A model generated the notes under the pieces. It worked only from the letters and a program-made list of their open reading frames with translations, did not search any database and had not been told where the DNA came from. From Pomphorhynchus laevis (lineage: Eukaryota > Acanthocephala > Palaeacanthocephala > Echinorhynchida > Pomphorhynchidae): a stretch of 64,000 nucleotides of DNA. Every line of letters starts with the position of its first letter. The stretch's first letter is position 1. This document shows, piece after piece, positions 43,901 through 55,790 of this stretch. The translations under genes and the position numbers were made by a program. The stretch lies in contig WNNJ02002500.1 of the NCBI GenBank assembly GCA_012934845.2, forward strand, positions 177,225-241,224. The letters run 5' to 3'.

Positions 43901-45121
43901 TTCTTTGTTAAGAATTCTTCAAATTCTTATTTCGTTAAGAATTAATTAATTTCGTTAACGAATTAATTCTTAATTCGTCAAGAATTCTTCGTTATATATA
44001 ACGAATTTGCAAATAATGATTCAATGTATCAATGATTAATTTACATACGTATCAAATATATTTAAAAGTGATTGTGATTTATGATTTGGGACAATAACTG
44101 AAAATAATTGTCAGTAGATTTTATATATAATAAAGTTTAATTCATCAGAAACAGCTACAATTTTGCGTTTATAAATATAAAAAATATATATTTTATATAA
44201 ATATATACTAAAATATATATAAAAAATATATATTCTATATTTATATAGAATTGATAACCTTGCAATCGAATCGGAGCAATATTTTGCCGATATACTAGTA
44301 AACCGTATCCAACATGTGAGTTGAATACGTCTCTCTTGTCAAATTAATGTTAGATAGCCATGTCGCTCATTGCATACTAGCGGTGAGTGTTTGAACTCGA
44401 TATGTGTTTACTATAACAATTTGCTTATTAAAAATCACATAATGACGTCTACTGACCTAATTTTTAACAATAATTTATAACAGAAGAGATTCCCTCAGAT
44501 AACAAATTACCTCAGATATTTTTAAAATAATTTAATTTGGTATTAAATTATCTTTTTTAAATTATAAAAATATTTACAAACAACATGGTATTATTAACTC
44601 ATTTGAAATATTATACTTATAATTGAAAATATTGAAGACAACGTATTTTTAAAGCATCTTTGCACGTTATGTCGAACGTTAGCTTCTCGAGATATTTACT
44701 AGTTGCGTAAGTTGTACCTTCATCATCCGCATCTAATATAATCACATCGACCAAGATAACCAAATATTCGAGCAAATTGAAAAATTATGCCATAGTGGTT
44801 GTAAGGAAATCCTGCAATCTGCATCAATTTATCTATAGACGCTTTTTAAATTTGCAGTAATCGCACGGAGATATAAGTTTATATAAGATTGAATTTAAAG
44901 TGCCGAGGTAATAAACTTTATAAACTTTATTTATAAAGTTTTGATTTTGCATTTCAAACTTGAATTTTTAAAATTAACTCTTAAAATCATTGCAATGATA
45001 GGGCTTTTAACTGATTTTACCAAAATGTTTTACGTTTGTTTGATAAGTCAATTATTTCAAATTCTTATAAAATAGAATTATAATTTAATAATTTATCTAA
45101 TAATTATTTCTATAAGAAAAT

Positions 45122-45148
45122 CCTGACCTACTTATAAAGTAGGTCAGG
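45122..45148. repeat. Perfect hairpin, 12-bp arms
   Basis: CCTGACCTACTT, a three-base ATA spacer and AAGTAGGTCAGG. Isolated, with no T-run after it and no neighbouring gene. Confidence 0.9.
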
Positions 45149-46449
45149 GTAAAGTAGCTTGCTGTTATTTTCGTCAAGGTTTTCAAAAGTCGCTATTGCG
45201 TAATATTTACTTAAATTTTTAATTTCGATTATGGGCGTAATGTAAACATATATAATCTGGAAGGAGGGAGCTTTATGAAACTTTCAAGCCCTTTGCATAT
45301 CTTTTTATCAATGCTGTCCAGCTTATTTACAAAAGACAAAATGCAATGTTTACACACCTGCTGCATTCGATCTTCATTGGTAGCAATATTGTTGTGGCTG
45401 GTCATCTATAGCTTTGTTTTTTGTAAATGCTATTTCCTATCTAAATATCAGAGAAGAGAGATTAGAATAAACGCATTCATAAAGCATAAGAAATTGGAAT
45501 AATGGAAATTTAATTAAGATCTCGTTTGATCGCACTTACTGCATAGTAGAGAAAAATCGAATTTGCTATTGACAATACGATATCAAAATGTAATTGTTAA
45601 AAAGTGTCATTTTACACTGTACATCAACTTGTAATACGGTAAAATGATTGGCTAATTTTTCAAATAGAATCTGGCAATTAAAAGCACTTATTTGGGAGTT
45701 TTGACTTTGAAAGCTGGCTATTTTGGGGTTTGAGTAATAAGCACTTGATCGAAAAGTTGTTAACTTTTAAGTAGATATAAAGCTCTAAAGTATGAGTGGT
45801 CTAAATGTGAACTAAATTTAGGATAATAATCAAAGGAATTACCGCGCATATCCATCAGTATGACTTATTTCAATTTTATATCCTATTCTTAAAATTGCGC
45901 TTTTAAATAATTGCATTTGGAAAAGTTCAAAAAGATAATTCTCGTAAAAAAATAATCTTATAATAATAATTTTCGTAATTTAAAACCCACGTAATAATGT
46001 CTATCTAAAAATCTACGAATGTGATTAAACTGAAGGATAAAATCCCCTCTCCTTTTTTACTAATTGTTGATAATTTTATCGGCAATTGGTGAAATTTTCA
46101 TCTTTGAAATGTTAATTTCATATAGATAATATCAATTTAATTGTCTAGATTTAGATTATTTTATCGTTGATTTTTTATTTATATTATCATTGGCGAAAAA
46201 TCAAAAATAAAATCGGGTTTTATTATTTTTCACCGATTAGAGCCAACTAATAAAAAGCTCATTTTAATATTTAATAATTATCTGGTAAAGATTGTCTGAT
46301 TGCATTCAAAGACTTTGTACAGGTATACCGATTTGTTCAGCAAAACCTCACAGTTGATAATCTGAGAAAGCAAAATTAAATCCGGCCAACATTTGATTTC
46401 ACATATAAAATATTGTATTCTTTCTTTTGAAAATAAATTTTTCTTTTCC

Positions 46450-46700
46450 TTCAGCGTTTGCTCCGCTTCGTTACGGAGTCCGCTTTTTCACTGTTGCCCT
46501 AATTGGCCTTATTGATGGTTGATGTTTGTTTGCGCGAAGAACGCGGCCCTACCATCGTAGTCGCCTATTCGCGAAGTTCGTTGAGACACTATTTCGTACT
46601 GTTGATGTGACGGTTTTGTTTTACGACTGGCTTATCAAGAAGTCTATCGCCAACCCTCCTCTTTTTCCAGCACTGGCTTGGGGCACGGCCTGGCGGAGTT
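46450..46700. other. GC-richer islet, unassigned
   Basis: Contains GCTCCGCTTCGTTACGGAG, CGCGAAGAACGCGGCC and, on the minus strand, the end of a frame reading LRQAVPQASAGKRGGLAID. The composition suggests a transferred or retroposed piece, but I recognise no family. Confidence 0.3.
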
Positions 46701-49651
46701 GAAAATAAATTGCATAATCAAATGTTTTAAATACCAATGTTTTCTTTGTTAAACTGTTGGATTGGGTAAAAGCTTGATTTGGCAATTCATGAATTGATGA
46801 AAATCTTGATGTATAGAGACGTTCTATACATTTGGTGTTTTGATATTTTCGACAAACCAACACATATTTATTTTTAGCGAAAAAGCAAATTATATTTCTG
46901 ATGGATATCAAATTGATCTTGCTTTGAAATTCCAAAATTAATAAATGAATCAAAGAGAGCTATTTATAAAAATCAAAATGTACTTATTTCTCGACGTTTT
47001 TGTGATCACCACAATTGAGCATTTGATTTCTGTTGAAATCAAATCAAAATTTTATTTAGTTTAATTTAAACATCAAGGATTTTATTAGATATAAATACCG
47101 TAATTTGGTGAAGAGAACAACGGGATGACTATTTCAATTTTAATAATTTAATATTTTGAGCAATTAGAAGCTTTAAGTTCATGCTTTTATAACGCTTATT
47201 GTTGTACCAATTCGCCTTCTCTATTATCTTTCTATTGATATCTGGCAAGTGAAGAGAACGATGAACTTTTAAGAAGTGTTGCAGCTTATGATCTCTGTGA
47301 TCATGTACAGCTTGTAATACATTAAGAATGAATTACATTTGTTGACAATGCAAATTGGATAGTCAGCTCCAAATTGTGTGAACTAATTTCGCAAAATGTT
47401 TCTACTGACACAGAAATCAATTCCTTTGGTATTAAAAGTAACCTCATTATTAGAAGTTAATATCATTAGCATTTATGAAATGTTAAAGCATGTCATGTTC
47501 ATGACAGAGAATTTACAAAAATAGAAATAACATTTACATTAGATTTTTTTCTGTAAAATAGCATTAATTATATGAAAATTATCGAAAATTATAATTAATA
47601 ATTATCATAATTATTAATTATAGAAAATTATATTTCGTCAGTTCTTGTTACTTGGAATTCAATATTTAAACGATTTCATAAAATCCTCAAAATGGTAATA
47701 ATAAATTAAAAATTGAAAGCGTAACGCCAAATTACTTTTAGAGAATAGTAAAGAGAATTAGTAAAATTTAACGCTTAGTTTAAGTAAGCATATCAATTAC
47801 ATCAAAATTTAGATAATGTTTAAACTGTAATATAATTATATTTTTGGTGAAAAAAATACTAGATTAAAAATACTTTTGTTAGAAACTCACAATATCGTAC
47901 TATATATTTTGTAATTTGAAAATTTACAATTACAGAGTTGTATTATAAGATATAACATAAATAGAATTAAGTTGTCTGTGAGTATAGCTAAATTAAATCA
48001 ACTTAACCGAGTCGACTTATTTGTACATTAAAACTATTATCTTTGAATTTAATTATTAATCAATTTAATAAATTGATCTTTATGTTTAAATTTATCAACG
48101 CTTTTAATTATACAAAAAGCATAAATTATTGCAGTCGGGTGAACGCGTTTACAATAATGGACAGTTTTTAGCAAAATTGATTTGCTTTAGTCAAAAAGAA
48201 AATAATTTTTTATTTTAAAACCTTTGAAATACAAAATGACAACACATAGATGACATTCACTTTAGTAATTGAATGTAACAAACTGTTTATACGTAGCAAA
48301 TTGTGAAAAATAATTCCATAGTTAGTGTAATTTGAATAATTATTTTTATTATCAATTGATTTATATCTTAGTTTGGAATTGTAGAACTTTGTTCTGCTAA
48401 ATATTTCAAGCTATACCTTGTTACTGCAATAGTTCCTATGTTAATTACCTAATCCGTCATTCATAAATCGGTCAAAGTCGTAATTTAAATCACAATTATG
48501 ATTTAAAATTACGATTCAATTTTACTATTATTTGAGAACTATTCAACTACATTTCGATTACATTGAATTCCATTTCATTAATGCCCTTCATATAATAGCA
48601 AGGATATTATAGTATCAATTATATTATATTATCAATATCCTTGGACTTGACTTAATGATTGATGGGGCGAATTAACGATTTAATTTTGTTTTACTACCGT
48701 AAATACTTTCGTAAAAAAGTGTTTAACTATCGGAATGAAGCTAAATTTTATTCAACATAAAATACACATTGAGTGTGAACGTTAAAGACTAATGTATTCG
48801 ACAATTAGTTATATATGAGTAGTTATATATGCAGTTATACTTGCAGTTATGATATATTAGTACTCTAATAATTACAGATTACTATATTTTTGGAAACAAG
48901 AAATAACAAGAAACAATTTTTAACTTTACAATGTTGTTTTTTACTTAAGATTTACCTATTAAAATCGAAGATTTTTCTCTTCTTTGTCTTTCAATGAAAA
49001 GGTCGGATATTTATTATTAAATTTGCGTTCCAATATTATCTAGATGCCGTAATGTTCCAAAATACTAAAGATATATTTTACTTGAAGCCACTCCTAATAA
49101 TATTGTGATAATTGTATCACATAATATTTTAGATGTCTTTCCCGTTAACACACATCTGTGAAATGCAAAGCACTTTGTCTATAACAAATGAGATTATTGT
49201 TTGACTATTAGCAAAAAACATGAAATTTTTTCACTTTCCCAACCACTTTCCCGTTTGTTGTTGATATACTAAATATTCCAGTAAAACAAGAGATCTTTAA
49301 AAGTGAAAACGCATTGATAGCAACAAACATGATAACATAATCGTCAGGTAAGCATAGAGATATAATGTGCTTGCCTGTATTAATAAAGTTGCCTTCGGCA
49401 TCATTCTCAGATACATAAGAGTTTTACAAATGTGTAGAGGACTAACAAATGTGCAGGTGTCAAGATTATATTTTGATTTTATCTGCGTGTGCGAAGAGTA
49501 AAGGTAAGCAAAATATGCAAATTGCTTCTAAAGAGAGAACATATTTTGTGGCTGTATGACATTTCTATAATACAGAAATGCTACTTGTTGTAATGCGATT
49601 GGTATAAATAAAGAAAAATATTTAAAAATATAAAAAATATAGAAAAATATA

Positions 49652-49884
49652 ATTTTTATTGGCTATTTTCAACAGCCAATAAAAATATTATTTAACTATT
49701 ACATTTTTATAGCATTTACTTCGATTTCACACTTCGATTTTGAAATATGTTTGTTATGATTGTTGTATTTAATTATTTAAATTTTAATTATCATGATTTT
49801 AAATAATATTAAAAACGTGTTTTTAGCATTTTTACAATGCTAAAAACAACTTAATAAATAACTTACAATGATAAGTTATTTATT
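49652..49884. repeat. Three hairpins within 235 bp
   Basis: ATTTTTATTGGCT/AGCCAATAAAAAT (49652-49686), GTTTTTAGCATT/AATGCTAAAAAC (49819-49847) and AATAAATAACTTA/TAAGTTATTTATT (49853-49884), all with perfect 12-13-bp arms and loops of 5-9 bases. Confidence 0.85.
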
Positions 49885-49894
49885 TTGGCAGCGA

Positions 49895-50400
49895 GGCCCA
49901 AAGCGTGTTTTAGCCTTGCCTCTAAGTTAGGCCGATGAATAGAAACCTGATAGCATAGCAGTTTATACTAATGACTTCTAATCCTTATTCTGATATAAAG
50001 TCTATTATTTACTAGTCAATTCTATATAGTCAATATTTATTAGTCAATTTTATGTAAATTATTAATTAAATTTTAACAATTAATTGAATTAAATTATTAA
50101 TCAGGATTAAAAAAAATTTTATTTTTTATAATCAAATTTTATAAATATTTAAATTTCATCAGAGGAAATACCTCACTGGCATGTATTTATCCCCGCTACT
50201 ATGTTGTGTCGAAGAATAGTGGTTGAAACATGATTACATAGAGTTTCCTCCTGATGACCTCTATTTCTTATTATGATACAACGTCTGTTATTTATTACTC
50301 AATTCATAAAAATTAATTTTTATCTTAAATTTAAATTCTAAATTTTAATTATTTAATTATTAATTCTTTAATTATTTATCAGCATTGTTTAAATAACAAT
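49895..50400 (+). repeat. Two decayed solo PLE tails
   Basis: The first (49895-50090) keeps ACCTGATAGCATAGCAGTTT and a GACTTCTAATCCTTATTCTG block. The second (50155-50400) keeps AGCATGTATT-like, TATCCCCGCTACTATGTTGT and CTCCTGATGACCTCTA. Both are in plus orientation without coding sequence. Confidence 0.75.
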
Positions 50401-51852
50401 CTGATTTGTTCTTGTTGTCTTGGCATTCAATATGCCAGGCACGGATCTACGCGTCATTTGCGCAGGTAAATACAATTTTCGGTGTGATAAACAGAATTTT
50501 ATACCCCGGTATGCAAGAACGTACAGGTTAATAATAAAATTACAATTTTTACTCCAAATTAGTAGATATTCAAAACTCTCCTATTTGTTAATCAATGGAA
50601 AGGCGTTTTATTGCAGACTAAGCATTTAATGGCATAATTTTGATGTTATCTATATACTATAAATTTATATTCCCCTTTAATATCCCAATTGATTTGTTCT
50701 CTGGTGTATGTTACTTATTCATGACATAATAAGCACTAAATTACACATATAAATTAATATGTTAATTCGATATGTTCCTGTTTTTATGCAATAAATGCTA
50801 GATTTAGCTGTGATTACCACGTACATTGAAAATGTGAATGACATCGAGCATGTGCTATATAATGTGACAATTAAAGTCGATTTTATTGCCTACAGTGAAG
50901 ACAATCGTATCTAATGTTGTTCTGATCAGCTTTCGAAAATGTGTGGGTGTGGTGGATGTGCAGTCAAAGAGGGGGAGCTAAAATGATTAGTCCATTTCAG
51001 CAGTCATCCTGTATATTAAGATAAGACTGTACATCTGACATAAGCAATATCAATAAAAACAGAAGGGCATGACGTTTGTGATCTTAAGAGGTTATTTCAC
51101 ACAGATGAAGATTCCTACTGGAATTCTATCTTATTTGCGATACGATTATGACATTACTCCGGCTACATTATAGACATTTATTAACAGATAAACACTATTT
51201 ACTTAATCACTTGATGACCAATCTATTTTACAGTTCTTTGTATTTATAGAATGATGCATTTAACACGAAATTATTGAATGATAAACATTACTGCCAAAAT
51301 CTCATTCCAACTGCAATTTAAAGTTTTATTCTTTAACAAAAGTCGATTTATCTGTAGACAAGCGAAAATGTAAACTTTCTAAAGATGTAATGAAACTTAC
51401 GATGTATTGAAAATAACTCAAATGAGCACGATTAAATGTAGATCACTTAAGTGGACGATTATTTAATGGAAGTCAATTAGAGACACTTATTTTTATTTTA
51501 TAAGAAGATAATTGCATCATTCTGTGGAAAAACACTTAGAATCAATTACTTTAATGTTTAAAACTAAATGTGCCTACTAGATGTTGAAAGATTTCTAAAA
51601 TAAACAGTGAGTTTCTTTTCTGAAAATTTTCTTGGACTTTTTGACAATCAAAAATTTAAACTCGATGCTCACAATTCAAAAGGACATTTTAATGAAGTAA
51701 CTATTGTTTCAATATACAAAAACATTTTATGTTGATGCTCTTGAAAATGTGCTCATAAAATGCGTATGCCACATAAACTTTGAACATTTTATAAATTCAA
51801 TGTTCTATTTGATAATAGAACATTAAAGAAAATTAATCGCCGAAAACAGAAG

Positions 51853-51916
51853 AAATAAATCAGAGCACTTGATGTGTTTTTCATATAAGAAACACATCAA
51901 GTGCTCTAATTTATTT
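51853..51916. repeat. 27-bp inverted repeat hairpin
   Basis: Arms at 51853-51879 and 51890-51916, one mismatch, 10-base spacer; the core is AGAGCACTTGATGTGTTT. An (AT)-rich tract follows at 51920-52025. Confidence 0.9.
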
Positions 51917-51919
51917 TCA

Positions 51920-52025
51920 TATATATAATGTATAATATATTAATTATATTACTATATAATATTATATATTAATATATTATATTAATATATATAATAATAT
52001 ATATTATATAATATATAATATATAA
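51920..52025. repeat. AT-only low-complexity tract
   Basis: Nearly pure A/T (TATATAATATATTAATATA types), self-complementary. No other content. Confidence 0.9.
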
Positions 52026-53159
52026 TGTTCATTTGACAAGTGAACATTTGATAAAAATGAACCTTAAATTTTGAAAAAATCTAAAAAATATTTTAAAATT
52101 GCAAATAATTAATCGAATATTTGAAAATTTTTAATAATGGTTATCTATTAGAATTTTTATAGTAAGTCTATTTATCAAGTTAGTAACCAAGAAATTTATT
52201 AACTTATTTATTAACCAAGAAAATATTTACCAGTTTATTCCGACTAAAGTTAGCTTAATAAAATCCGCGATCCTTTAAGAATCAGGTTTTATCATAGTCG
52301 ATGTAATTAATTCAACTGACGAATATGAACTTGGAATTTATTTCAAAGTTACATATCATTTGCGAAGAATTCAGCACTTGCGTTTTGAAATTTGCTCGAC
52401 TAAATTAATAAAAGTTAGATTAATTGCATTTTTCAATAAAAAAGTTTCGCATAAATGAATTAAAGATTATTCGAAGGCTTCTAGAAATTATTTAAATTGG
52501 AAATTTTTGGATCAGGATCAATAAGAAACATTAATTTATTTATATATTTCGTCTGAAAGTCTCTTAAAAGAAAAGTTTTGCAGCAGCTGCCAAATTAAAT
52601 TAATAATTTTTAAATTAATAATATATAAATAATAATATATAAATTAATAATTTATAAATTAATAAATAAAGAAAAAAAGGTAAATTTATCAATAAATAGA
52701 GACCTTTTTTATTAAAAGTGTCTCACCTTTTGATCATTTGAATTTGTGTTTAATTTAAAAAGTGCTCAATTTAAAAATCTTCTAAGATAAAGTAAAAATC
52801 TTCAGGATTAATTAAAAATAATTGGTGTTGATCGATTTTTTAAATTTAGAATTTCGGATCATGAATTTCAAATTTTAGATTAAAATAAATTTTATAAATA
52901 ATTTTGTAAATTCTTCCAAAAATTATATGATGCCAAATGAAATATTAATTTAATTAAGATTTTCTATTTATAGAAAATATTTGTAAATTAGTTATAAATT
53001 AAAAATATTTATAAATAATAAATAATGCTAAATAAACTCTGAGCCGCTGCTAAAAGTTTGTTTTATTACAGAAATATATTTTTGATTTTTTATCGTTGAT
53101 TTATTTTAATACACGATTTTCATTAGAAAAAGTATTTCAATTATTAATAACTAAAGTTA

Positions 53160-53395
53160 TCAGTGTCTCTGTCCGTCGTCCCCAGCATAGAAACTGCGTT
53201 GCCGGTATACACAGCCAAGCTGATCTTCTTGAGTAAAAACGTTTTTGCGCGAGGCTCGTCACAGTGACGGCGGAGACGCTTACCGAGCTCGTCAAGAAAA
53301 AACGGTTGCCCCTTTACCCAAGGCGCTGAAAGTTTCCATACCTGTCGGTATGAAATCCATACAACAGGATGTGATGGCCTCGTACTTTTATTAAC
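53160..53395 (-). mobile_element. GC-richer islet, possible retroelement C-terminal fragment
   Basis: On the minus strand one frame reads FLDELGKRLRRHCDEPRAK, then TFLLKKISLAVYRQRSFYAG. The pattern (LG-x-R near an EPR, then FL-x-x-x-S-x-A) resembles a C-terminal segment found in some invertebrate retroelement proteins. The resemblance is from memory and weak. The islet is much less AT-rich than its surroundings. Confidence 0.3.
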
Positions 53396-54879
53396 TTTGT
53401 ATTAAGTTAATAAAAGTTATATAAAAAAAATATAGTTAAAAATATTATTTACTCTTATTTATTACATCTTCATTCAATTAATTTACTATGTAATTATACG
53501 AAATTGTTATAATTTTAAATGATTTTATGATATTTAATTTGAAATAATTAGTCTTTGAATACGATATTTAGTTGTTGTTTTTGTAACTAAATGTTTGGTT
53601 GATATTTTTCTGAAAGCGTGAAAATATGTATTTGCTTATTTGTTAATCGGTTGTTACTTTTAATGCGTTGCAGCTTCTATACAGTGTACTTTGGAAATAT
53701 TATAGAGCGTACTCGGATATTCGATTGATAAAAAAACGTTAACAAAGTTTGCTGTATAATTGGAAAATTCACAATCTAAATTTTTTATTCTCAAGAAACT
53801 AGAACGAATGTATCAAAAATAATTGATTAATATTTAATAATTTGTAATATCTTTAATATTCTAAATATAAAATGAAACTATCATTTTATTAGAATTTTAA
53901 CATCAGAAATTAATATAAAATAATTAAATTAGTTTAAATTGTCTGAAAGGTAGAAACTATGAATATCAGCTTATATTCAAAGAATATAAAAGCAAGGAAA
54001 TATCAAATAAAAATTTAAAATAAGTAAACATGAAAATTCAAAATAGATAAAGATATTTTTTCTTGAATTCCTGATGATAATAGCAATCGAAATATCAAAT
54101 ATCTATTTTGTATGATGAAATTAACTTTTTAGCCATATCGTCTTATGTTATTTTGTAAGTGTAATCAAATTCATCTACTTAACACAAATCTTTTTTAGAT
54201 TTATCATTCCTGACAATGATCCGTAACAACTAAACTAGAGATATTTTACAGGTTTTATATAAAACATGTAATATTGGATAAACCTAAACTGCGGTTTATC
54301 ATTTTACGATAATATAATATTTAAAAACTCAATTATATGATGATGCGGTTACGAACGGATCAAAGTGGTTTGTACCTGTTTGGCGGTAGTTTCTATCCCT
54401 CGTTTATAGCTGACGTTTGTATACGTCGTCATCTTTAGTGTGTTACTGCATATTCTCATTGAGATTGCACGTCTACGAGACACGTAAAATGTCGCTCGTA
54501 CGTTGAGATAACAAGTAATTTTTTGTCCAATAGTGTTTATCTCTCATAGTGTATGTTCAGAAGTGCTCAATGTACTGAGAGTTATAACGAACAAGCTGTA
54601 AAACAAGTGGAACACCATATACCCATGTATTAAGTCACACAAACAGTAAAATTTCGTTTAAATTCGGTCGAGCTGCATTTATCTACATGCGAGCTACTCG
54701 CTATATTGCAAAACTTTGATTGAGTTTAAACTTTTATGCTATTTATAAAGAATTATAAATATAATTATATTATATTTATATTATATTATAATTATATTCT
54801 TTATATTATAAATATAAGGAATTATACATATAATTATAATATGTTATATGGTTTAGGCATATATTCAGTAACCAAACAC

Positions 54880-55560
54880 AGAAGCGAGGCCAAATGCATG
54901 CTAATGACGTATTTCCTCTTATGTGATTTGTTTATCAAGTATCCTATTCTTTTACAAAGTATATTGTTTATTATCCATCCATAAAAAATTTCCGTTAATG
55001 ATTTTTTTATTTTTTTATATTATGGTGTTAATTTATGTATATTACCACTTTCTGCTTGATGTTATTTTTATAGTAACCTAGTTTAAAATATGTATCTATT
55101 AAATTATTTAAATGATTTTGAAGAAAGCCAATATCATTACATATTGTTGCAATTCTTAAAATTTCATTATTTAATGTATTATATTTTATATTATATGGTA
55201 TGCATGAATGCTCATGCAAAAATATGTTTCTTGTAAATTTAAATATGTCATCTTTACGAATATAAATTAATAGTAGTTTTAGTTTAATGTTAATTTAATG
55301 TTCATATCTAGATATACACCTTCTTTATCATTAATATTGGTTTTGTTAAGAATAAGGCTTTCTGGATAAATGTGCTCACTAATTGAATAAAAATTATTAG
55401 AATTAAATACACATATATCATCAATGTATCGAAACATATATTTCATATATTTATATTGTTTAGATTTAGTTTTTACACAGTTATGATTGGGCTATTATTA
55501 CCACCCATTGGAATACCTTTTATTTGTCTAAATGTAGATGTCCCTACTTTCTATATCAAG
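54880..55560 (-). mobile_element. N-terminal-EN PLE copy F: RT end and tail
   Basis: Tail start (GAAGCGAGGCCAAATGCATG, reverse of the GCATGTATTTGGCC block) followed by the minus-strand RT C-terminus, frame 55219-55028 (HEHSCIPYNIKYNTLNNEIL) and, in other frames, FRYIDDICVFN and the GG-x-NSSPI block. It is truncated upstream of the polymerase motifs. Confidence 0.85.
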
Positions 55561-55569
55561 ATATAGAAA

Positions 55570-55790
55570 TTCTATATAGAAATATAGAATTTCTATATCT
55601 AGATATACACCTTCTTTATCATTAATATTGATTCGATTAAGAATAAGTCTACCTGGATAAATTTTTCACTAATTAAATAAAAATTATTAGAGTTAAATAC
55701 ACATATATCATAAATATATCAAAACATATATTTCATGTCTTTATATAATTTAGATTTATTTTTTAAACAGTTAGTTGCCAACCAGAATGT
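55570..55790 (-). mobile_element. N-terminal-EN PLE fragment G
   Basis: Repeats the part of copy F from the VYLDMNIKL segment through the YIDD region, with more substitutions. A run of self-complementary TATAGAAATTCTATAT sequence joins it to copy F. Confidence 0.7.

Larger units (their letters stand above)
40600..54879. other. Long non-coding region with fold-back repeats
   Basis: No gene could be supported. The unidentified first exon(s) of the Iroquois gene should be in this direction. Several short plus-strand ORFs (for example 45275-45502 and 50420-50629) and one minus-strand ORF (46953-46621) lack recognisable motifs. Contents are the fold-back elements, PLE-tail remnants, hairpins and GC-richer islets listed separately. 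Confidence 0.5.

Noticed and set aside
45275-45502. 75-codon ORF with a hydrophobic stretch
   Set aside because: Low-complexity, no relatives recognised, surrounding sequence non-coding; a chance ORF is as likely.
46621-46953. 110-codon minus-strand ORF
   Set aside because: Most of it is A/T-rich translated spacer; only the last 25 residues come from the GC islet, and no family fits.
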